A DNA stretch of 64,000 nucleotides from Winogradskyella sp. (lineage in GTDB: Bacteria; Bacteroidota; Bacteroidia; Flavobacteriales; Flavobacteriaceae), in NCBI GenBank assembly GCA_002722255.1, contig PBLD01000003.1, positions 280,816 to 344,815 on the forward strand. Direction: 5' to 3'. The notes under the pieces were generated by a model that saw only the letters and a program-made list of their open reading frames with translations, did no database searches and was not told where the DNA came from. This document shows, one piece after another, positions 1-8,078 of this stretch. A program made the position numbers and the translations under genes. Numbering within the stretch: the first letter of the stretch is position 1; every line of letters begins with the position of its first letter.

Positions 1-2082
1 ATCAGCAAACAATACGTTTTGAGAAATACCAAAATGCTTTAAAACTGATTTTTTAACCAACCCAAATTCAACTAAAGTTTTCTTACCTATAGAAAGGCTC
101 ATACCTTCACTAAGAATATCGGTTTTATGAGGTGCAGATTTTAGTCGGTTTAATCCTAAACGCTCTAATACAGTTTCAATAGTACCTTTTAGGTAAAAGA
201 AATCACTAGGTGTAGCTTGTGTATTCCAACGTTCTTGTGCTTTGTTTCCGGTTACAAAAAGTGCCAAATGTTTGTGTTCTTCTCTATTGTCTGAATACTG
301 ATGGTAAGTTTTACCAAATTCAAACAACTTAAGGTCATCACGTTTTCTGTTAATATTGTGCGAAACAGCTTCTAATCCAGAAAATAATAAGGATTGACGC
401 ATAACTTCTAAATCATTACTTAATGGATTTAGCATTTTTACGTTATGGTCTGCATTCAATTGTTCACTTAACTCAACATATTTTGGCGATGTTAGTGAGT
501 TAGCCATAATCTCAAAGAAGCCTTGAGAAGCTAACTGATTGCCAATAACATTTTGAAGTTTGTAATCTTCAAAACGTGATGTGTTAGAAATAGAAGCGTT
601 AAGCTTTTCAGTAGTTTTTATGTTGTTGTAACCGTAAACTCTTAGAATTTCTTCAATAACATCAGCTTCGCGCTGCACATCATTTCTAAAAGACGGTACC
701 GTAAGTCCTAAACCAGCTTCAGTAACATTATTAATTTTTATGTCTAAAGAGGTTAAAATACTTTTTATGGTTTCTTTCGGAATTTCTTGACCGATTAATC
801 GCTTAGCATTATCAAAACTCAATACAACCTGAAAATCTTCAATCTTATTAGGATAAGCGTCAGAGATGTCACTTGTTATTTCACCACCAGCAATTTCAGT
901 AATTAAAAGTGCAGCACGCTTTAAAGCGTACTTTGTAAAGTTAGGATCGATACCACGTTCAAATCTAAAAGAAGCATCTGTATTAAGACCGTGACGCTTA
1001 GCTGTTTTTCTAACGCTTACAGGATCAAAATAAGCGCTTTCTAAAAAGATATTGGTTGTTGTTTCGGTAACACCAGAATCTATGCCACCAAAAACACCAG
1101 CAATACACATTGGTTTTTCGGCATCACAAATCATTAAATCATCTTCATGTAATTCTCTTTCAATCTCGTCTAGAGTTGTAAACTTTGTACCAGCTTCGCA
1201 GGTTTTAACTTCAACCTTGTTACCAGTTATTTTTGCAGCATCAAAAGCGTGTAATGGTTGTCCTAATTCATGCAAAACATAATTAGTAACATCTACAATG
1301 TTATTAATAGGAGATAAGCCAATTGCTTTTAAGCGGTTTTGTAACCAGCTTGGAGATGTTTCAACTTTAACACCAGAAATAGTAACACCACAGTAACGCG
1401 GACATTTGTCCTTGTCTTGCACATCGACGTCAACCTTTAAAGAACGCGTATCTACATGGTAAGACATTACTGATGGAGATATCAACTCCAAGTTAAGATC
1501 TTGTTGTAATAAACCAGCTTTTAAATCTCTAGCCACACCATAATGACTCATGGCATCGGCACGGTTTGGTGTTAGACCAATTTCAAAAACTTCATCATTT
1601 TCCACTTCAAAAATCTCAGCGGCAGGAGTTCCGACTTTTAAGTCGGCATCAAGAACCATAATGCCATCATGAGATTCGCCAAGACCAAGTTCGTCCTCAG
1701 CACAAATCATTCCGTGGCTTTCTTCGCCTCTAATTTTACCTTTTTTGATTTTCCAGGCTTCACCTTCTGCAGTATAAAGTGTTGTGCCAATTGTAGCAAC
1801 AGGTACTTTTTGTCCTGCAGCCACATTAGGTGCTCCGCAAACAATTTGTACCGGCTCTGCTTCACCAATATTTACAGTTGTTACTTTTAATCGGTCTGCG
1901 TTTGGGTGTTGTTCGCAAGTTAATACCTCGCCAACTACAATGCCTTTTAAGCCACCTTTAACAGATTCGTAGGTTTCTATACCTTCTATTTCAAGACCAA
2001 GATCTGTAAGTAATTCGCCTGTTTTTTCGGCGTTCCAATCTATATTGATAAACTGTTTTAACCAGTTGTAAGATATCTTCAT
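1..2082 (-). CDS. pheT: Phenylalanyl-tRNA synthetase beta subunit, 3' end outside window
   Basis: The frame is open from the ATG at 2082 down to base 1 without a stop, so about 694 residues are present and the C-terminus is missing. The N-terminus MKISYNWLKQFINID, then the tRNA-binding EMAP/Trbp111-like domain (about residues 40-150, with CEQHPNADRLKV), then the B3/B4 and B5 regions (GLTPNRADAMSHYGVARD, VTNYVLHELGQPLHAFD, GLNTDASFRFERGIDP) identify PheT of about 800 residues. It pairs with PheS to charge tRNA-Phe; the B3/B4 module is the editing domain of the family. The anticodon-binding (FDX-ACB) end is not in the window. A promoter-like box lies just upstream. Confidence 0.97.
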   Translation of the reverse strand, partial: MKISYNWLKQFINIDWNAEKTGELLTDLGLEIEGIETYESVKGGLKGIVVGEVLTCEQHPNADRLKVTTVNIGEAEPVQIVCGAPNVAAGQKVPVATIGTTLYTAEGEAWKIKKGKIRGEESHGMICAEDELGLGESHDGIMVLDADLKVGTPAAEIFEVENDEVFEIGLTPNRADAMSHYGVARDLKAGLLQQDLNLELISPSVMSYHVDTRSLKVDVDVQDKDKCPRYCGVTISGVKVETSPSWLQNRLKAIGLSPINNIVDVTNYVLHELGQPLHAFDAAKITGNKVEVKTCEAGTKFTTLDEIERELHEDDLMICDAEKPMCIAGVFGGIDSGVTETTTNIFLESAYFDPVSVRKTAKRHGLNTDASFRFERGIDPNFTKYALKRAALLITEIAGGEITSDISDAYPNKIEDFQVVLSFDNAKRLIGQEIPKETIKSILTSLDIKINNVTEAGLGLTVPSFRNDVQREADVIEEILRVYGYNNIKTTEKLNASISNTSRFEDYKLQNVIGNQLASQGFFEIMANSLTSPKYVELSEQLNADHNVKMLNPLSNDLEVMRQSLLFSGLEAVSHNINRKRDDLKLFEFGKTYHQYSDNREEHKHLALFVTGNKAQERWNTQATPSDFFYLKGTIETVLERLGLNRLKSAPHKTDILSEGMSLSIGKKTLVEFGLVKKSVLKHFGISQNVLFAD

Positions 2083-2102
2083 GTGCTGTTTTATTCAGGC
2101 CA

Positions 2103-2110
2103 CAAAGATA
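2103..2110 (-). promoter_or_regulatory. Candidate -7 promoter box for pheT
   Basis: Read on the minus strand this is TATCTTTG, an exact match to the Bacteroidota -7 consensus TAnnTTTG, ending about 20 bases before the pheT ATG. The -33 side has only TTTC about 20 bases upstream, so the call rests mainly on the -7 box and its position. Confidence 0.45.
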
Positions 2111-2267
2111 ATAATACTTAAATGTTAATGAAACATCCCTAATTAAATTTTAAACAGGTTGCATTTCGCTATTATAAAAACAAAAATCTGAGTAGAGGAA
2201 TTTTGAATAGGCTTTTTTATGTAAGGTAATTGTTGTTATTTCGAACTTAAATAAAATTCAATTTACA

Positions 2268-3503
2268 ATGCGATATATTTTTGGTCTTTTAGTGATAAGT
2301 CTTCTATTTTCATGCAAAGACGATAAAAAAAACAACACCCTTAGCGACAATAAATTAGAAACAGGAAGTTACAGAGCTTGGATTTCAATTCAGGATAATG
2401 AGGAAATTCCTTTTGTTTTTGAGGTAGAATCTGATAAAAAATTAAACATTTACAATGCTGAAGAAACGATTGTAGTAGATGAAATAGAATATAAAAATGA
2501 TTCTGTATACATTAACTTACCTGTATTTGAAGACTACCTAGTGGCAAAAATTAATCAGGATAATAATTTAAGCGGTTATTATATAAGTCCTGATAGAAAT
2601 AGAAAAGTACCGTTTGAAGCTACGTTTAAAAATGCAATTAGATTTGGAACAGGAACAGGTGCGGCTTATAATATTGAAGGAGTTTGGGAAACTGTATTTA
2701 GTAAAGGTGTTGAGGAAGATGAATACCTTGCAAAAGGTATTTTTAAGCAATACGATAATGGGAAAATTACAGGAACATTTAGAACCACAACTGGTGATTA
2801 TCGTTACTTAGAAGGAGTGCTAGATGGGACGCGTCTAAAGCTATCAACTTTTGATGGCGCACATGCCTTTTTGTTTACAGCTAAAGTCACTGATTCAACC
2901 ATGAACGGTTATTTTTATTCTGGAAACCATTGGAAAGAGCCTTTTGAGGCCAAACGAAGCCAAGATTTTGAGCTGCCAAGTGCTAACGAATTAACATACC
3001 TAAAAGAAGGCTATGATAGTTTAGATTTTGTGTTTTCTAACACCTCTGATGAGTTGGTAGGTCTTAAGGATGACCGATTTAAAGACAAAGTTGTTGTGGT
3101 ACAAATAATGGGAACATGGTGTCCTAATTGTTTGGATGAGAGTAAATACTATGCCGACTTTTATAAAAAAAACAAAGACAAAGGTGTAGAGTTTATTGCC
3201 TTGGCATTTGAGTATGCAAAAGACAAAGAAACTGCTTTTAGTCGTATAGATCGTTTGGCATACAAAATAGATATAGATTATCCGATACTTTTAGCACAGT
3301 ACGGAGGTGCTGACAAATCTAAGGCACAAAAAAAATTACCAATGCTTAATCATGTGTTATCATATCCTACTTCAATTTTTATAGACAAAAAAGGAAAAGT
3401 GAGAAAGATACATACAGGATTTAATGGACCTGCAACAGGTGAGAAGTATACAGAATTCAAAAAGGAATTTGAGAGTTTTGTGGCGGAATTACTCAACGAA
3501 TAA
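2268..3503 (+). CDS. TlpA/ResA-like thioredoxin-fold lipoprotein
   Basis: A 411-residue lipoprotein. The signal peptide MRYIFGLLVISLLFSC ends in a lipobox with the acylated cysteine at residue 16. Residues 30-235 form a beta-rich region without a recognised catalytic motif. From about residue 250 there is a thioredoxin-like domain with WCPNC at 284-288 and the cis-Pro region near LSYPTSIFIDKKGKV. This matches periplasmic thiol-disulfide oxidoreductases of the TlpA/ResA/DsbE group, which reduce or isomerise disulfides in exported proteins. It stands alone on the plus strand, convergent with the gene at 3505, with a 1-bp gap and no visible terminator. The specific substrate is unknown. Confidence 0.85.
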   Translation: MRYIFGLLVISLLFSCKDDKKNNTLSDNKLETGSYRAWISIQDNEEIPFVFEVESDKKLNIYNAEETIVVDEIEYKNDSVYINLPVFEDYLVAKINQDNNLSGYYISPDRNRKVPFEATFKNAIRFGTGTGAAYNIEGVWETVFSKGVEEDEYLAKGIFKQYDNGKITGTFRTTTGDYRYLEGVLDGTRLKLSTFDGAHAFLFTAKVTDSTMNGYFYSGNHWKEPFEAKRSQDFELPSANELTYLKEGYDSLDFVFSNTSDELVGLKDDRFKDKVVVVQIMGTWCPNCLDESKYYADFYKKNKDKGVEFIALAFEYAKDKETAFSRIDRLAYKIDIDYPILLAQYGGADKSKAQKKLPMLNHVLSYPTSIFIDKKGKVRKIHTGFNGPATGEKYTEFKKEFESFVAELLNE

Positions 3504-3504
3504 T

Positions 3505-4053
3505 TTAATTGTTATTTAGTTTATTAAAAAAACGTAATTCTTTTCGGATACTGTAAATGATTATTGCAATTATACCAGCAATGGATCCAAAACCTGAAAT
3601 TAAAATATATAGATAAAAGCCTTCAGAGAACTCACGTTTAAAATAAGGTAAGAGCAAATATAAGCCGTAAATGTATATTAGCAAGCAAATTGGAGTTACA
3701 AAGTAGTGTACCCATAAACGTGATTTGTAATGCCTTTTTAAATAACTTTTGTAAGATTTGTTATCTAATATTACTAGTTTTTGGTCTCTTAGATAAATAG
3801 TACCTAACTCTAACGTAATCCTAAATACCAAGCTCAAAATCATCAATAATAACCCTAAAGTAAAATTATTCCACTGACTTGGTGATACAAATATGGTAAA
3901 ACCAATGAGTGTTGCTACAGTTAAGCCCATAATTAAAATTGAGCCATACTGTCTTCTACGTTGTTTTTTTGCTTTTTTAATAATGATTTCAGGGTGAATT
4001 ATTTCAGTGTTATCCTGACTATCCCATATTTTGTTTAGTGTGCTATTTTCCAT
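3505..4053 (-). CDS. Four-helix membrane protein in sigma-factor operon
   Basis: A 182-residue protein with a short cytoplasmic N-terminus (about 36 residues, ending in the basic patch KKAKKQRRR) followed by four hydrophobic segments near residues 37-55, 63-82, 115-137 and 146-168. It overlaps the upstream sigma-factor gene by 11 bp, so the two are probably translated together. Its position right after an ECF sigma gene suggests it may act as the membrane anti-sigma factor. I see no recognised anti-sigma motif (no zinc HxxxCxxC), so this role is inferred from context only. I do not recognise the family. Confidence 0.7.
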   Translation of the reverse strand: MENSTLNKIWDSQDNTEIIHPEIIIKKAKKQRRRQYGSILIMGLTVATLIGFTIFVSPSQWNNFTLGLLLMILSLVFRITLELGTIYLRDQKLVILDNKSYKSYLKRHYKSRLWVHYFVTPICLLIYIYGLYLLLPYFKREFSEGFYLYILISGFGSIAGIIAIIIYSIRKELRFFNKLNNN

Positions 4054-4534
4054 TGGTAATACATTTTAAAAGCGATTTTCTTATTCGGCTTAATCGTGTT
4101 CTAAGTGTGCCATGCGCTAATCCTACGGTTTCTGCTATTGTAGCTTGTGGTATGTCTTCTAACTCTAAAAGAATTAAAGCTTTATTTTGTTCTGTGAGTT
4201 GATCTATACATCGAAACATTTTTTTGAGCTTCTTATCTTTCGTAGCAATAGTATTGTCTGGTTCATGGTCTTTTAATAGGTCTTCATTAATGGGAATATT
4301 TTTTTTGGATTTGCGCAAATCACTTAAGCAAGTATTTACGGCTATTCTGTATATCCATGTGTCAACAGAAGCGTCTCCTTTAAACGATTTTCTGTGGTTC
4401 CAGACTTTTATAAAGGTTTCTTGTAGCCATTCATTCGCAAGGTCATAATCTCCAGAGGCATAGCCTAAGCATAGCCTCCGGATTTTTGCAGCATGCGTAT
4501 TGTATACTACTGTAAAGTCTTTTTCTGAAATCAT
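4043..4534 (-). CDS. RNA polymerase ECF sigma factor
   Basis: I start this at the ATG at 4534 (MISEKDFTVVYNTHA). It overlaps the upstream hydrolase stop as TAATG, a typical coupling signal; a longer frame up to 4576 would run 43 bp into that gene. The 163-residue product has sigma-70 region 2 (about residues 8-75, with DYDLANEWLQETFIKVW and TWIYRIAVNTCLSDLRK) and region 4 (about 100-155, with LLELEDIPQATIAETVGLA and TRLSRIRKSL). It has no region 1.1 or 3, as in ECF sigmas. It directs RNA polymerase to a stress- or envelope-type regulon, probably regulated together with the membrane protein downstream. Confidence 0.9.
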   Translation of the reverse strand: MISEKDFTVVYNTHAAKIRRLCLGYASGDYDLANEWLQETFIKVWNHRKSFKGDASVDTWIYRIAVNTCLSDLRKSKKNIPINEDLLKDHEPDNTIATKDKKLKKMFRCIDQLTEQNKALILLELEDIPQATIAETVGLAHGTLRTRLSRIRKSLLKCITNGK

Positions 4535-5382
4535 TATTGGGCTAATAGAACTGTTTTTATTGTTTGTAAAAACCAATCTGGTTGGTCTAACATAATAAAA
4601 TGGGCAGCATTGTCTGCTAAAATAAAATTATAATTCTCTAGATTAGTGTACTGTTCTTTGTAAGTTTTTATAACCATTTCCTTACCATAAGGTTTTGTTG
4701 CGGCAATAATAGTGGTTGGTGTTGTAATGTTTTTTAAATCCTGTCTAAGGTCTAATTTAAGGTAATCTGTATAACCGTAAACGTAGGTTTTTCGGTCTGC
4801 AGCTAATATCCAAGATTTAATGCGTTCTTGCGCTTTTTTATTTAGACTCATACCTTGTGACATGCTTGTTGCCATTTGTTCAAACTGTTCGTCGCTAATG
4901 GCGAGTTGCTGATTGTTGTAAGGACTATCATAAGCAAGGTCATCTGGATTAAAATTTGGTATCATTAGAGCTCCAGCGGCTGGTAAAGCATCTACTAAGA
5001 TGATATCAGAGACAAGTGAGTTTTCTCTACTGGCTAACCAAGTAGCAATAGTTCCTCCTAAGCTGTGACCAATAATGGTGACATTATTTAACTCATTTTG
5101 TTTTATGTAGTTGTTTAGGGCATCGTTTACTTTTGATAACCAAGGAAATTCAATAGGTGCTTTGCCACCAAAACCAGCTAAGGTTACAACATGGCATTCG
5201 TAGTTGTTTTCTAATTTTTTAACTAATGGATTCCAGACTTCTCCAGGAACTGTAAATCCAGGAATTAATAAAATTGGTTCTCCTTTGCCAGAAACTTCCA
5301 CATGAATAGGTTGAGGAGTCTTATCTTTTGGGAATGAAAAAGTGAAAAATGTTGAGAGAATTAATAATGCTATGGTTTTCAT
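4534..5382 (-). CDS. Exported alpha/beta hydrolase
   Basis: A 282-residue alpha/beta-hydrolase fold protein with an N-terminal signal peptide (MKTIALLILSTFFTFSFP), so it probably acts in the periplasm. The nucleophile elbow GHSLGG places Ser107; LLIPGF at 38-43 is the oxyanion-hole strand; His261 in NAAHFIM is the expected catalytic histidine. No acid is seen at the usual place after strand 7 (IIAATKPYG). Asp131 in ILVDALP, after strand 6, could serve, as in some family members. It is the first gene of a three-gene operon with the sigma factor and membrane protein. The substrate is unknown. Confidence 0.85.
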   Translation of the reverse strand: MKTIALLILSTFFTFSFPKDKTPQPIHVEVSGKGEPILLIPGFTVPGEVWNPLVKKLENNYECHVVTLAGFGGKAPIEFPWLSKVNDALNNYIKQNELNNVTIIGHSLGGTIATWLASRENSLVSDIILVDALPAAGALMIPNFNPDDLAYDSPYNNQQLAISDEQFEQMATSMSQGMSLNKKAQERIKSWILAADRKTYVYGYTDYLKLDLRQDLKNITTPTTIIAATKPYGKEMVIKTYKEQYTNLENYNFILADNAAHFIMLDQPDWFLQTIKTVLLAQ

Positions 5383-5526
5383 GATTCTGCGTTTTAAATT
5401 TCCCTTTAGATGCAGAAATTAGAAAATGTTACATTTTAATTTTTAATAATGTCAAAATTGCTAAAGTGCCGATAAAATAATAAAATAAAGCTGATAGATA
5501 AGTATCTGAAAATCAGAAGCATTATA

Positions 5527-5543
5527 CTATAAACCGTGTTGTA
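5527..5543. repeat. Half-site ending accessory block 1
   Basis: The sequence TATAAACCGTGTTG just after the last block-1 gene resembles the right arm (plus-strand reading) of the full palindromes nearby (GGTTTATG...GTTG at 8053-8068). No matching left arm is found within the 140 bases on its other side. I read it as a single arm at the border between accessory block 1 and the conserved chromosome. Confidence 0.4.
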
Positions 5544-5551
5544 AATTGTTT

Positions 5552-6073
5552 TTATTTTTTCCATGAAGAGTCCAGGATAGACCATTTATATTTAATTCTA
5601 TCCTTTTTTGTTAGTAAAATCAAAAATAGTTCGGCTGAAGATAGTTTTGTCCAAAACAATGTAGTTGATCCTAAGCCGTGAGTAGAGTTAGCTAGCAACT
5701 CAATGAAATATAGAGCTAAGGCTGCTAAGCATAACTTTGATAAAATTGTTCTAGTTACACAAAGGCTTTTATATTTTAAATAATAGAGAAGTAAGGTGAC
5801 AAGCTTTATTATTAATATTAAGAAAATTGGACTGTAAGGTCCAATATAACTTTTTCTAATTAAAAATGTTGACAGTCCAATTGTTCCCCATGATAAGTAA
5901 TAAATTAATTCGGGCTTTGAGTCGTTAAAATGATTTTTTTCAAAAAGGTCAAATATTAAAAGTATAATAATTAAGAAACTAGAAAGTTCTCCATAGTATT
6001 CTATTGCTTTTAATTGTGTAATTAAGACAATAGTTAATGTGATAATTATTCGAAAAATGGTTTCCTTTGTCAT
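5552..6073 (-). CDS. Hypothetical polytopic membrane protein (block 1)
   Basis: I start this at the ATG at 6073; the frame also offers a TTG one codon earlier. The product has 173 residues and about five to six hydrophobic segments, starting near residues 8-24 and 32-44, and ends in a lysine-rich cytoplasmic tail (TKKDRIKYKW). I do not recognise the family and see no catalytic motif. The gene is the last of accessory block 1 and lies between a palindromic site upstream (6090-6183) and a half-site downstream. Its start is about 17 bp from the site edge, as expected for a cassette-like unit. Confidence 0.6.
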   Translation of the reverse strand: MTKETIFRIIITLTIVLITQLKAIEYYGELSSFLIIILLIFDLFEKNHFNDSKPELIYYLSWGTIGLSTFLIRKSYIGPYSPIFLILIIKLVTLLLYYLKYKSLCVTRTILSKLCLAALALYFIELLANSTHGLGSTTLFWTKLSSAELFLILLTKKDRIKYKWSILDSSWKK

Positions 6074-6089
6074 CAAAATTACTTACTAT

Positions 6090-6183
6090 GGTTTGGTTAT
6101 AATTCTGCCGTAATCGAAAGATAGCAAATTGCAATGAATTCCGATTAGGAATTAGGCCGCAATGAGCTATACTCGGTATTGTA
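6090..6183. repeat. attC-like imperfect palindrome (type 1)
   Basis: The left arm GGTTATAATTCTGCCG and the right arm (GCCGCAATGAGCTATACTC on the plus strand) pair imperfectly with bulged bases. Between them lies a perfect 6-bp hairpin, AATTCC-gatta-GGAATT, at 6137-6153. The site fills the gap between two minus-strand genes almost exactly. The outer boxes are more degenerate than at the other sites (ATTGTA instead of GTTG). Confidence 0.5.
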
Positions 6184-6196
6184 AAATGTATTTTTT

Positions 6197-6793
6197 TTAG
6201 TTTAAATATTGGACGTCAGAACGAACTTTTTTTCGCCATTCCATTCCATACTTTTTATCCATAAGTTCAAAAATTCGCTCGTTATATTCTTTTATACATT
6301 CCGAAATTGGTGGTGTACAACCAAAGTCATAATATCTGATTCCGTATTTTTTCTCAAATCGTTTGTCAGCTGGTGAATTTGCAATTGGTGCGATTGAGCC
6401 AATAAGTAATAAACTTGCTTTTCCGTTTTTCCAATCTGATTCAGCACGTTCCGCACTATAACCACATTCAGCTTTCAGTTCAAAAATCACGTTATTAATT
6501 CCGCTTTTTGTTTTTACGTCAAATTTTTGATTTCCGTACCCGAATGCTGAAATTTCTATGACATAACTTTTGTTAGGTTCTAAATATTCAATTCGGAAAT
6601 TACCCAAACTATCTGTCATTGTTAAAGGTTGTTTAGTAATTAGCTCTTTTACATAAATTTCGGAAATTGGTACTTCTCCAGAAATTCCACTAATAACTTT
6701 TCCAATGATTTCAGTTTGTGCATAAGAAATTCCGCAAACTAAAATTAAAATCAGTTTGATAATATTTTTCGATATGAGCAACTTTTTCTTCAA
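6197..6793 (-). CDS. Exported protein with carboxypeptidase-regulatory-like domain (block 1)
   Basis: A 198-residue secreted protein. The start is TTG at 6793, supported by the signal peptide it yields (MKKKLLIS...LILVCGISYAQ). Residues 27-110 form a CarboxypepD_reg-like beta-sandwich (IIGKVISG...VYVKEL...TDSLGNFRIEYLEP). Residues 150-198 carry a conserved-looking tail (FEKKYGIRYYDFGCTPP, ECIKEYNERIFELMDKKYG, WRKKVRSDV) that I recognise only as a hypothetical Bacteroidota family. The start codon is 9 bp from the edge of the palindrome at 6802. No function can be assigned beyond a cell-envelope location. Confidence 0.65.
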   Translation of the reverse strand: MKKKLLISKNIIKLILILVCGISYAQTEIIGKVISGISGEVPISEIYVKELITKQPLTMTDSLGNFRIEYLEPNKSYVIEISAFGYGNQKFDVKTKSGINNVIFELKAECGYSAERAESDWKNGKASLLLIGSIAPIANSPADKRFEKKYGIRYYDFGCTPPISECIKEYNERIFELMDKKYGMEWRKKVRSDVQYLN

Positions 6794-6801
6794 ATTTGTT
6801 C

Positions 6802-6933
6802 CATCGGTCTCATGTATGATTTTGTAGCGTGTTTAAGCACTAAATTTAGTAAATAAATCACGGATAGAAAGTCCGCGAGGACTTTTGAAAGTAGGCCATA
6901 ATCAGCAATTAATTATACATATTATTTTGCAAC
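6802..6933. repeat. attC-like imperfect palindrome (type 2)
   Basis: The left arm CATGTATGATTTTGTAGC pairs imperfectly with the right arm around GCAATTAATTATACAT. Inside there is a perfect 7-bp hairpin AAAGTCC-gcga-GGACTTT near 6869-6886. The left end reads CATCGG where the better sites read CAACGG, and the right end is altered (TTTTGCAACG instead of a GTTG box), so this copy may be damaged. It lies exactly between two minus-strand genes. Confidence 0.55.
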
Positions 6934-6945
6934 GTTTTTTATTCG

Positions 6946-7353
6946 TCACACTCTTTTTAATTCCCTACATTTTTCACAATAAACAACATTAACATCTTTC
7001 GGATAATTAAATCTTTCCAAGTCTCTTGGTGCATTAATATTTGCCATTGGAAAAAGTTCTTTTTCTCTCTCATAAGAGACTTTAGAACTAATTTCATTTC
7101 CATCGACTATTAAAACATTGTCATCTTTTAATTCATAATTATGCACAGGACAATGGTTAAATATCTCGTAAACTTGTTCAATCTCTATTGGTTCCAAGTC
7201 AAATTTATTCGTAAAGTCTTTTAATAACTGTTCTTGCCAAAAGAAAAGTCTTTTTCTCAATGGAAATGCCTCGTAAAGTGTAAGAACGAAATGAATATAT
7301 TTTTCATTTCCGAACAGTTTTTTAAATCCAATTCTAATGTCTTGTGTCTCCAA
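6946..7353 (-). CDS. Small cytoplasmic hypothetical protein with Cys/His motifs (block 1)
   Basis: A 135-residue soluble protein whose only plausible start is TTG at 7353; no methionine follows until residue 103. Its C-terminal half has HCPVH near residue 68 and a final CEKC near 130, which could bind a metal ion such as zinc. I do not recognise the family. It follows the TPR-like gene by only 30 bp without a full palindrome, so the two may form one cassette-like unit, bounded by the sites at 6802-6933 and 7943-8068. Confidence 0.55.
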   Translation of the reverse strand: METQDIRIGFKKLFGNEKYIHFVLTLYEAFPLRKRLFFWQEQLLKDFTNKFDLEPIEIEQVYEIFNHCPVHNYELKDDNVLIVDGNEISSKVSYEREKELFPMANINAPRDLERFNYPKDVNVVYCEKCRELKRV

Positions 7354-7383
7354 TGTCTTTGTTTTAGTGGAATACGAGCAATC

Positions 7384-7911
7384 TTATAAACTTTGTTGTG
7401 CAATGTTTATTTCTTTTTCAATTCTATCGGTCTCTGATTCAACTAAAGGTTTTAAATCAAGTTCTTTGACCTTTTTTATATATTCATTCGCTTTTATAAA
7501 GTTCTTTCTCAAAAGTTCAATATTTGCTAAATTAAGTAAGACAATTGATTTGTCGTTTTCGGTTCTTAAGCCAATGTTCAAAGCTTGAGTTAAATCGAAA
7601 TGACTTTTTTCAAATTCTTTTTTTTCTAAAGCAATAATTCCAGTTGTAAAATAATAATAGCTCTTGTGTCCTTTAGTTAACTTGTCTGGATTTTTAATTT
7701 TAGAAATTAGTTCTTCTGCTTTTTTAAGATTATTCTTTTTCATATGCTGAAAAGCAGTATAAACAGTTCCGTACTTGAAATATCCATAAATAAAAAGTCC
7801 TCCAGCAATTAACATCATTGACATATTTGCAAAATCCTCTTTTGAGTAAAAGTATGCAGCAGCAATTAAACTAAATATGACAAGAATTACTCTAATAATT
7901 GGTGTAAACAT
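7384..7911 (-). CDS. Membrane-anchored TPR-like hypothetical protein (block 1)
   Basis: A 175-residue protein with two hydrophobic helices at the N-terminus (about 5-22 and 29-47). Helical repeats follow (about 50-165, with LKKAEELISKI, YYYFTTGIIALEKKEFEKS, LLNLANIELLRKNFIKANEY) whose spacing resembles tetratricopeptide repeats. It is probably a membrane-tethered scaffold or adaptor. Its start is 32 bp from the palindrome at 7943-8068. Its last codons overlap a short sequence (CACAACAAAGTTTATAAG on the minus strand) resembling a site arm, which may be a relic of a lost site before the next gene. Confidence 0.6.
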   Translation of the reverse strand: MFTPIIRVILVIFSLIAAAYFYSKEDFANMSMMLIAGGLFIYGYFKYGTVYTAFQHMKKNNLKKAEELISKIKNPDKLTKGHKSYYYFTTGIIALEKKEFEKSHFDLTQALNIGLRTENDKSIVLLNLANIELLRKNFIKANEYIKKVKELDLKPLVESETDRIEKEINIAQQSL

Positions 7912-7942
7912 ATATTTCTGGATGGTTTGGTCAAATGTTGCA

Positions 7943-8068
7943 CAACGGTCTCATATAACCGTCAGTTATAGGATTAAAGATAATGTTTTTCAGTTAAGCA
8001 CTGACGTTAACAATTCCGAGTGGATTCGGACGCAGTCGAATACGCCGTAATTGGTTTATGCAATGTTG
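7943..8068. repeat. attC-like palindrome with shared core (type 3, copy A)
   Basis: The ends are CAACGG and GTTG. The outer arms CATATAACC and GGTTTATG pair. A perfect 7-bp stem CGTCAGT/ACTGACG follows, then a small hairpin TCCGA-gtggat-TCGGA. Long stretches match the sites at 48068-48221 and 49699-49827 (GGTCTC-TATAA at the left, CAATTCCGAGTGGATTCG in the core, GCCGTAATTG at the right). It separates two minus-strand genes. Confidence 0.75.
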
Positions 8069-8078
8069 TATGTAGGCT

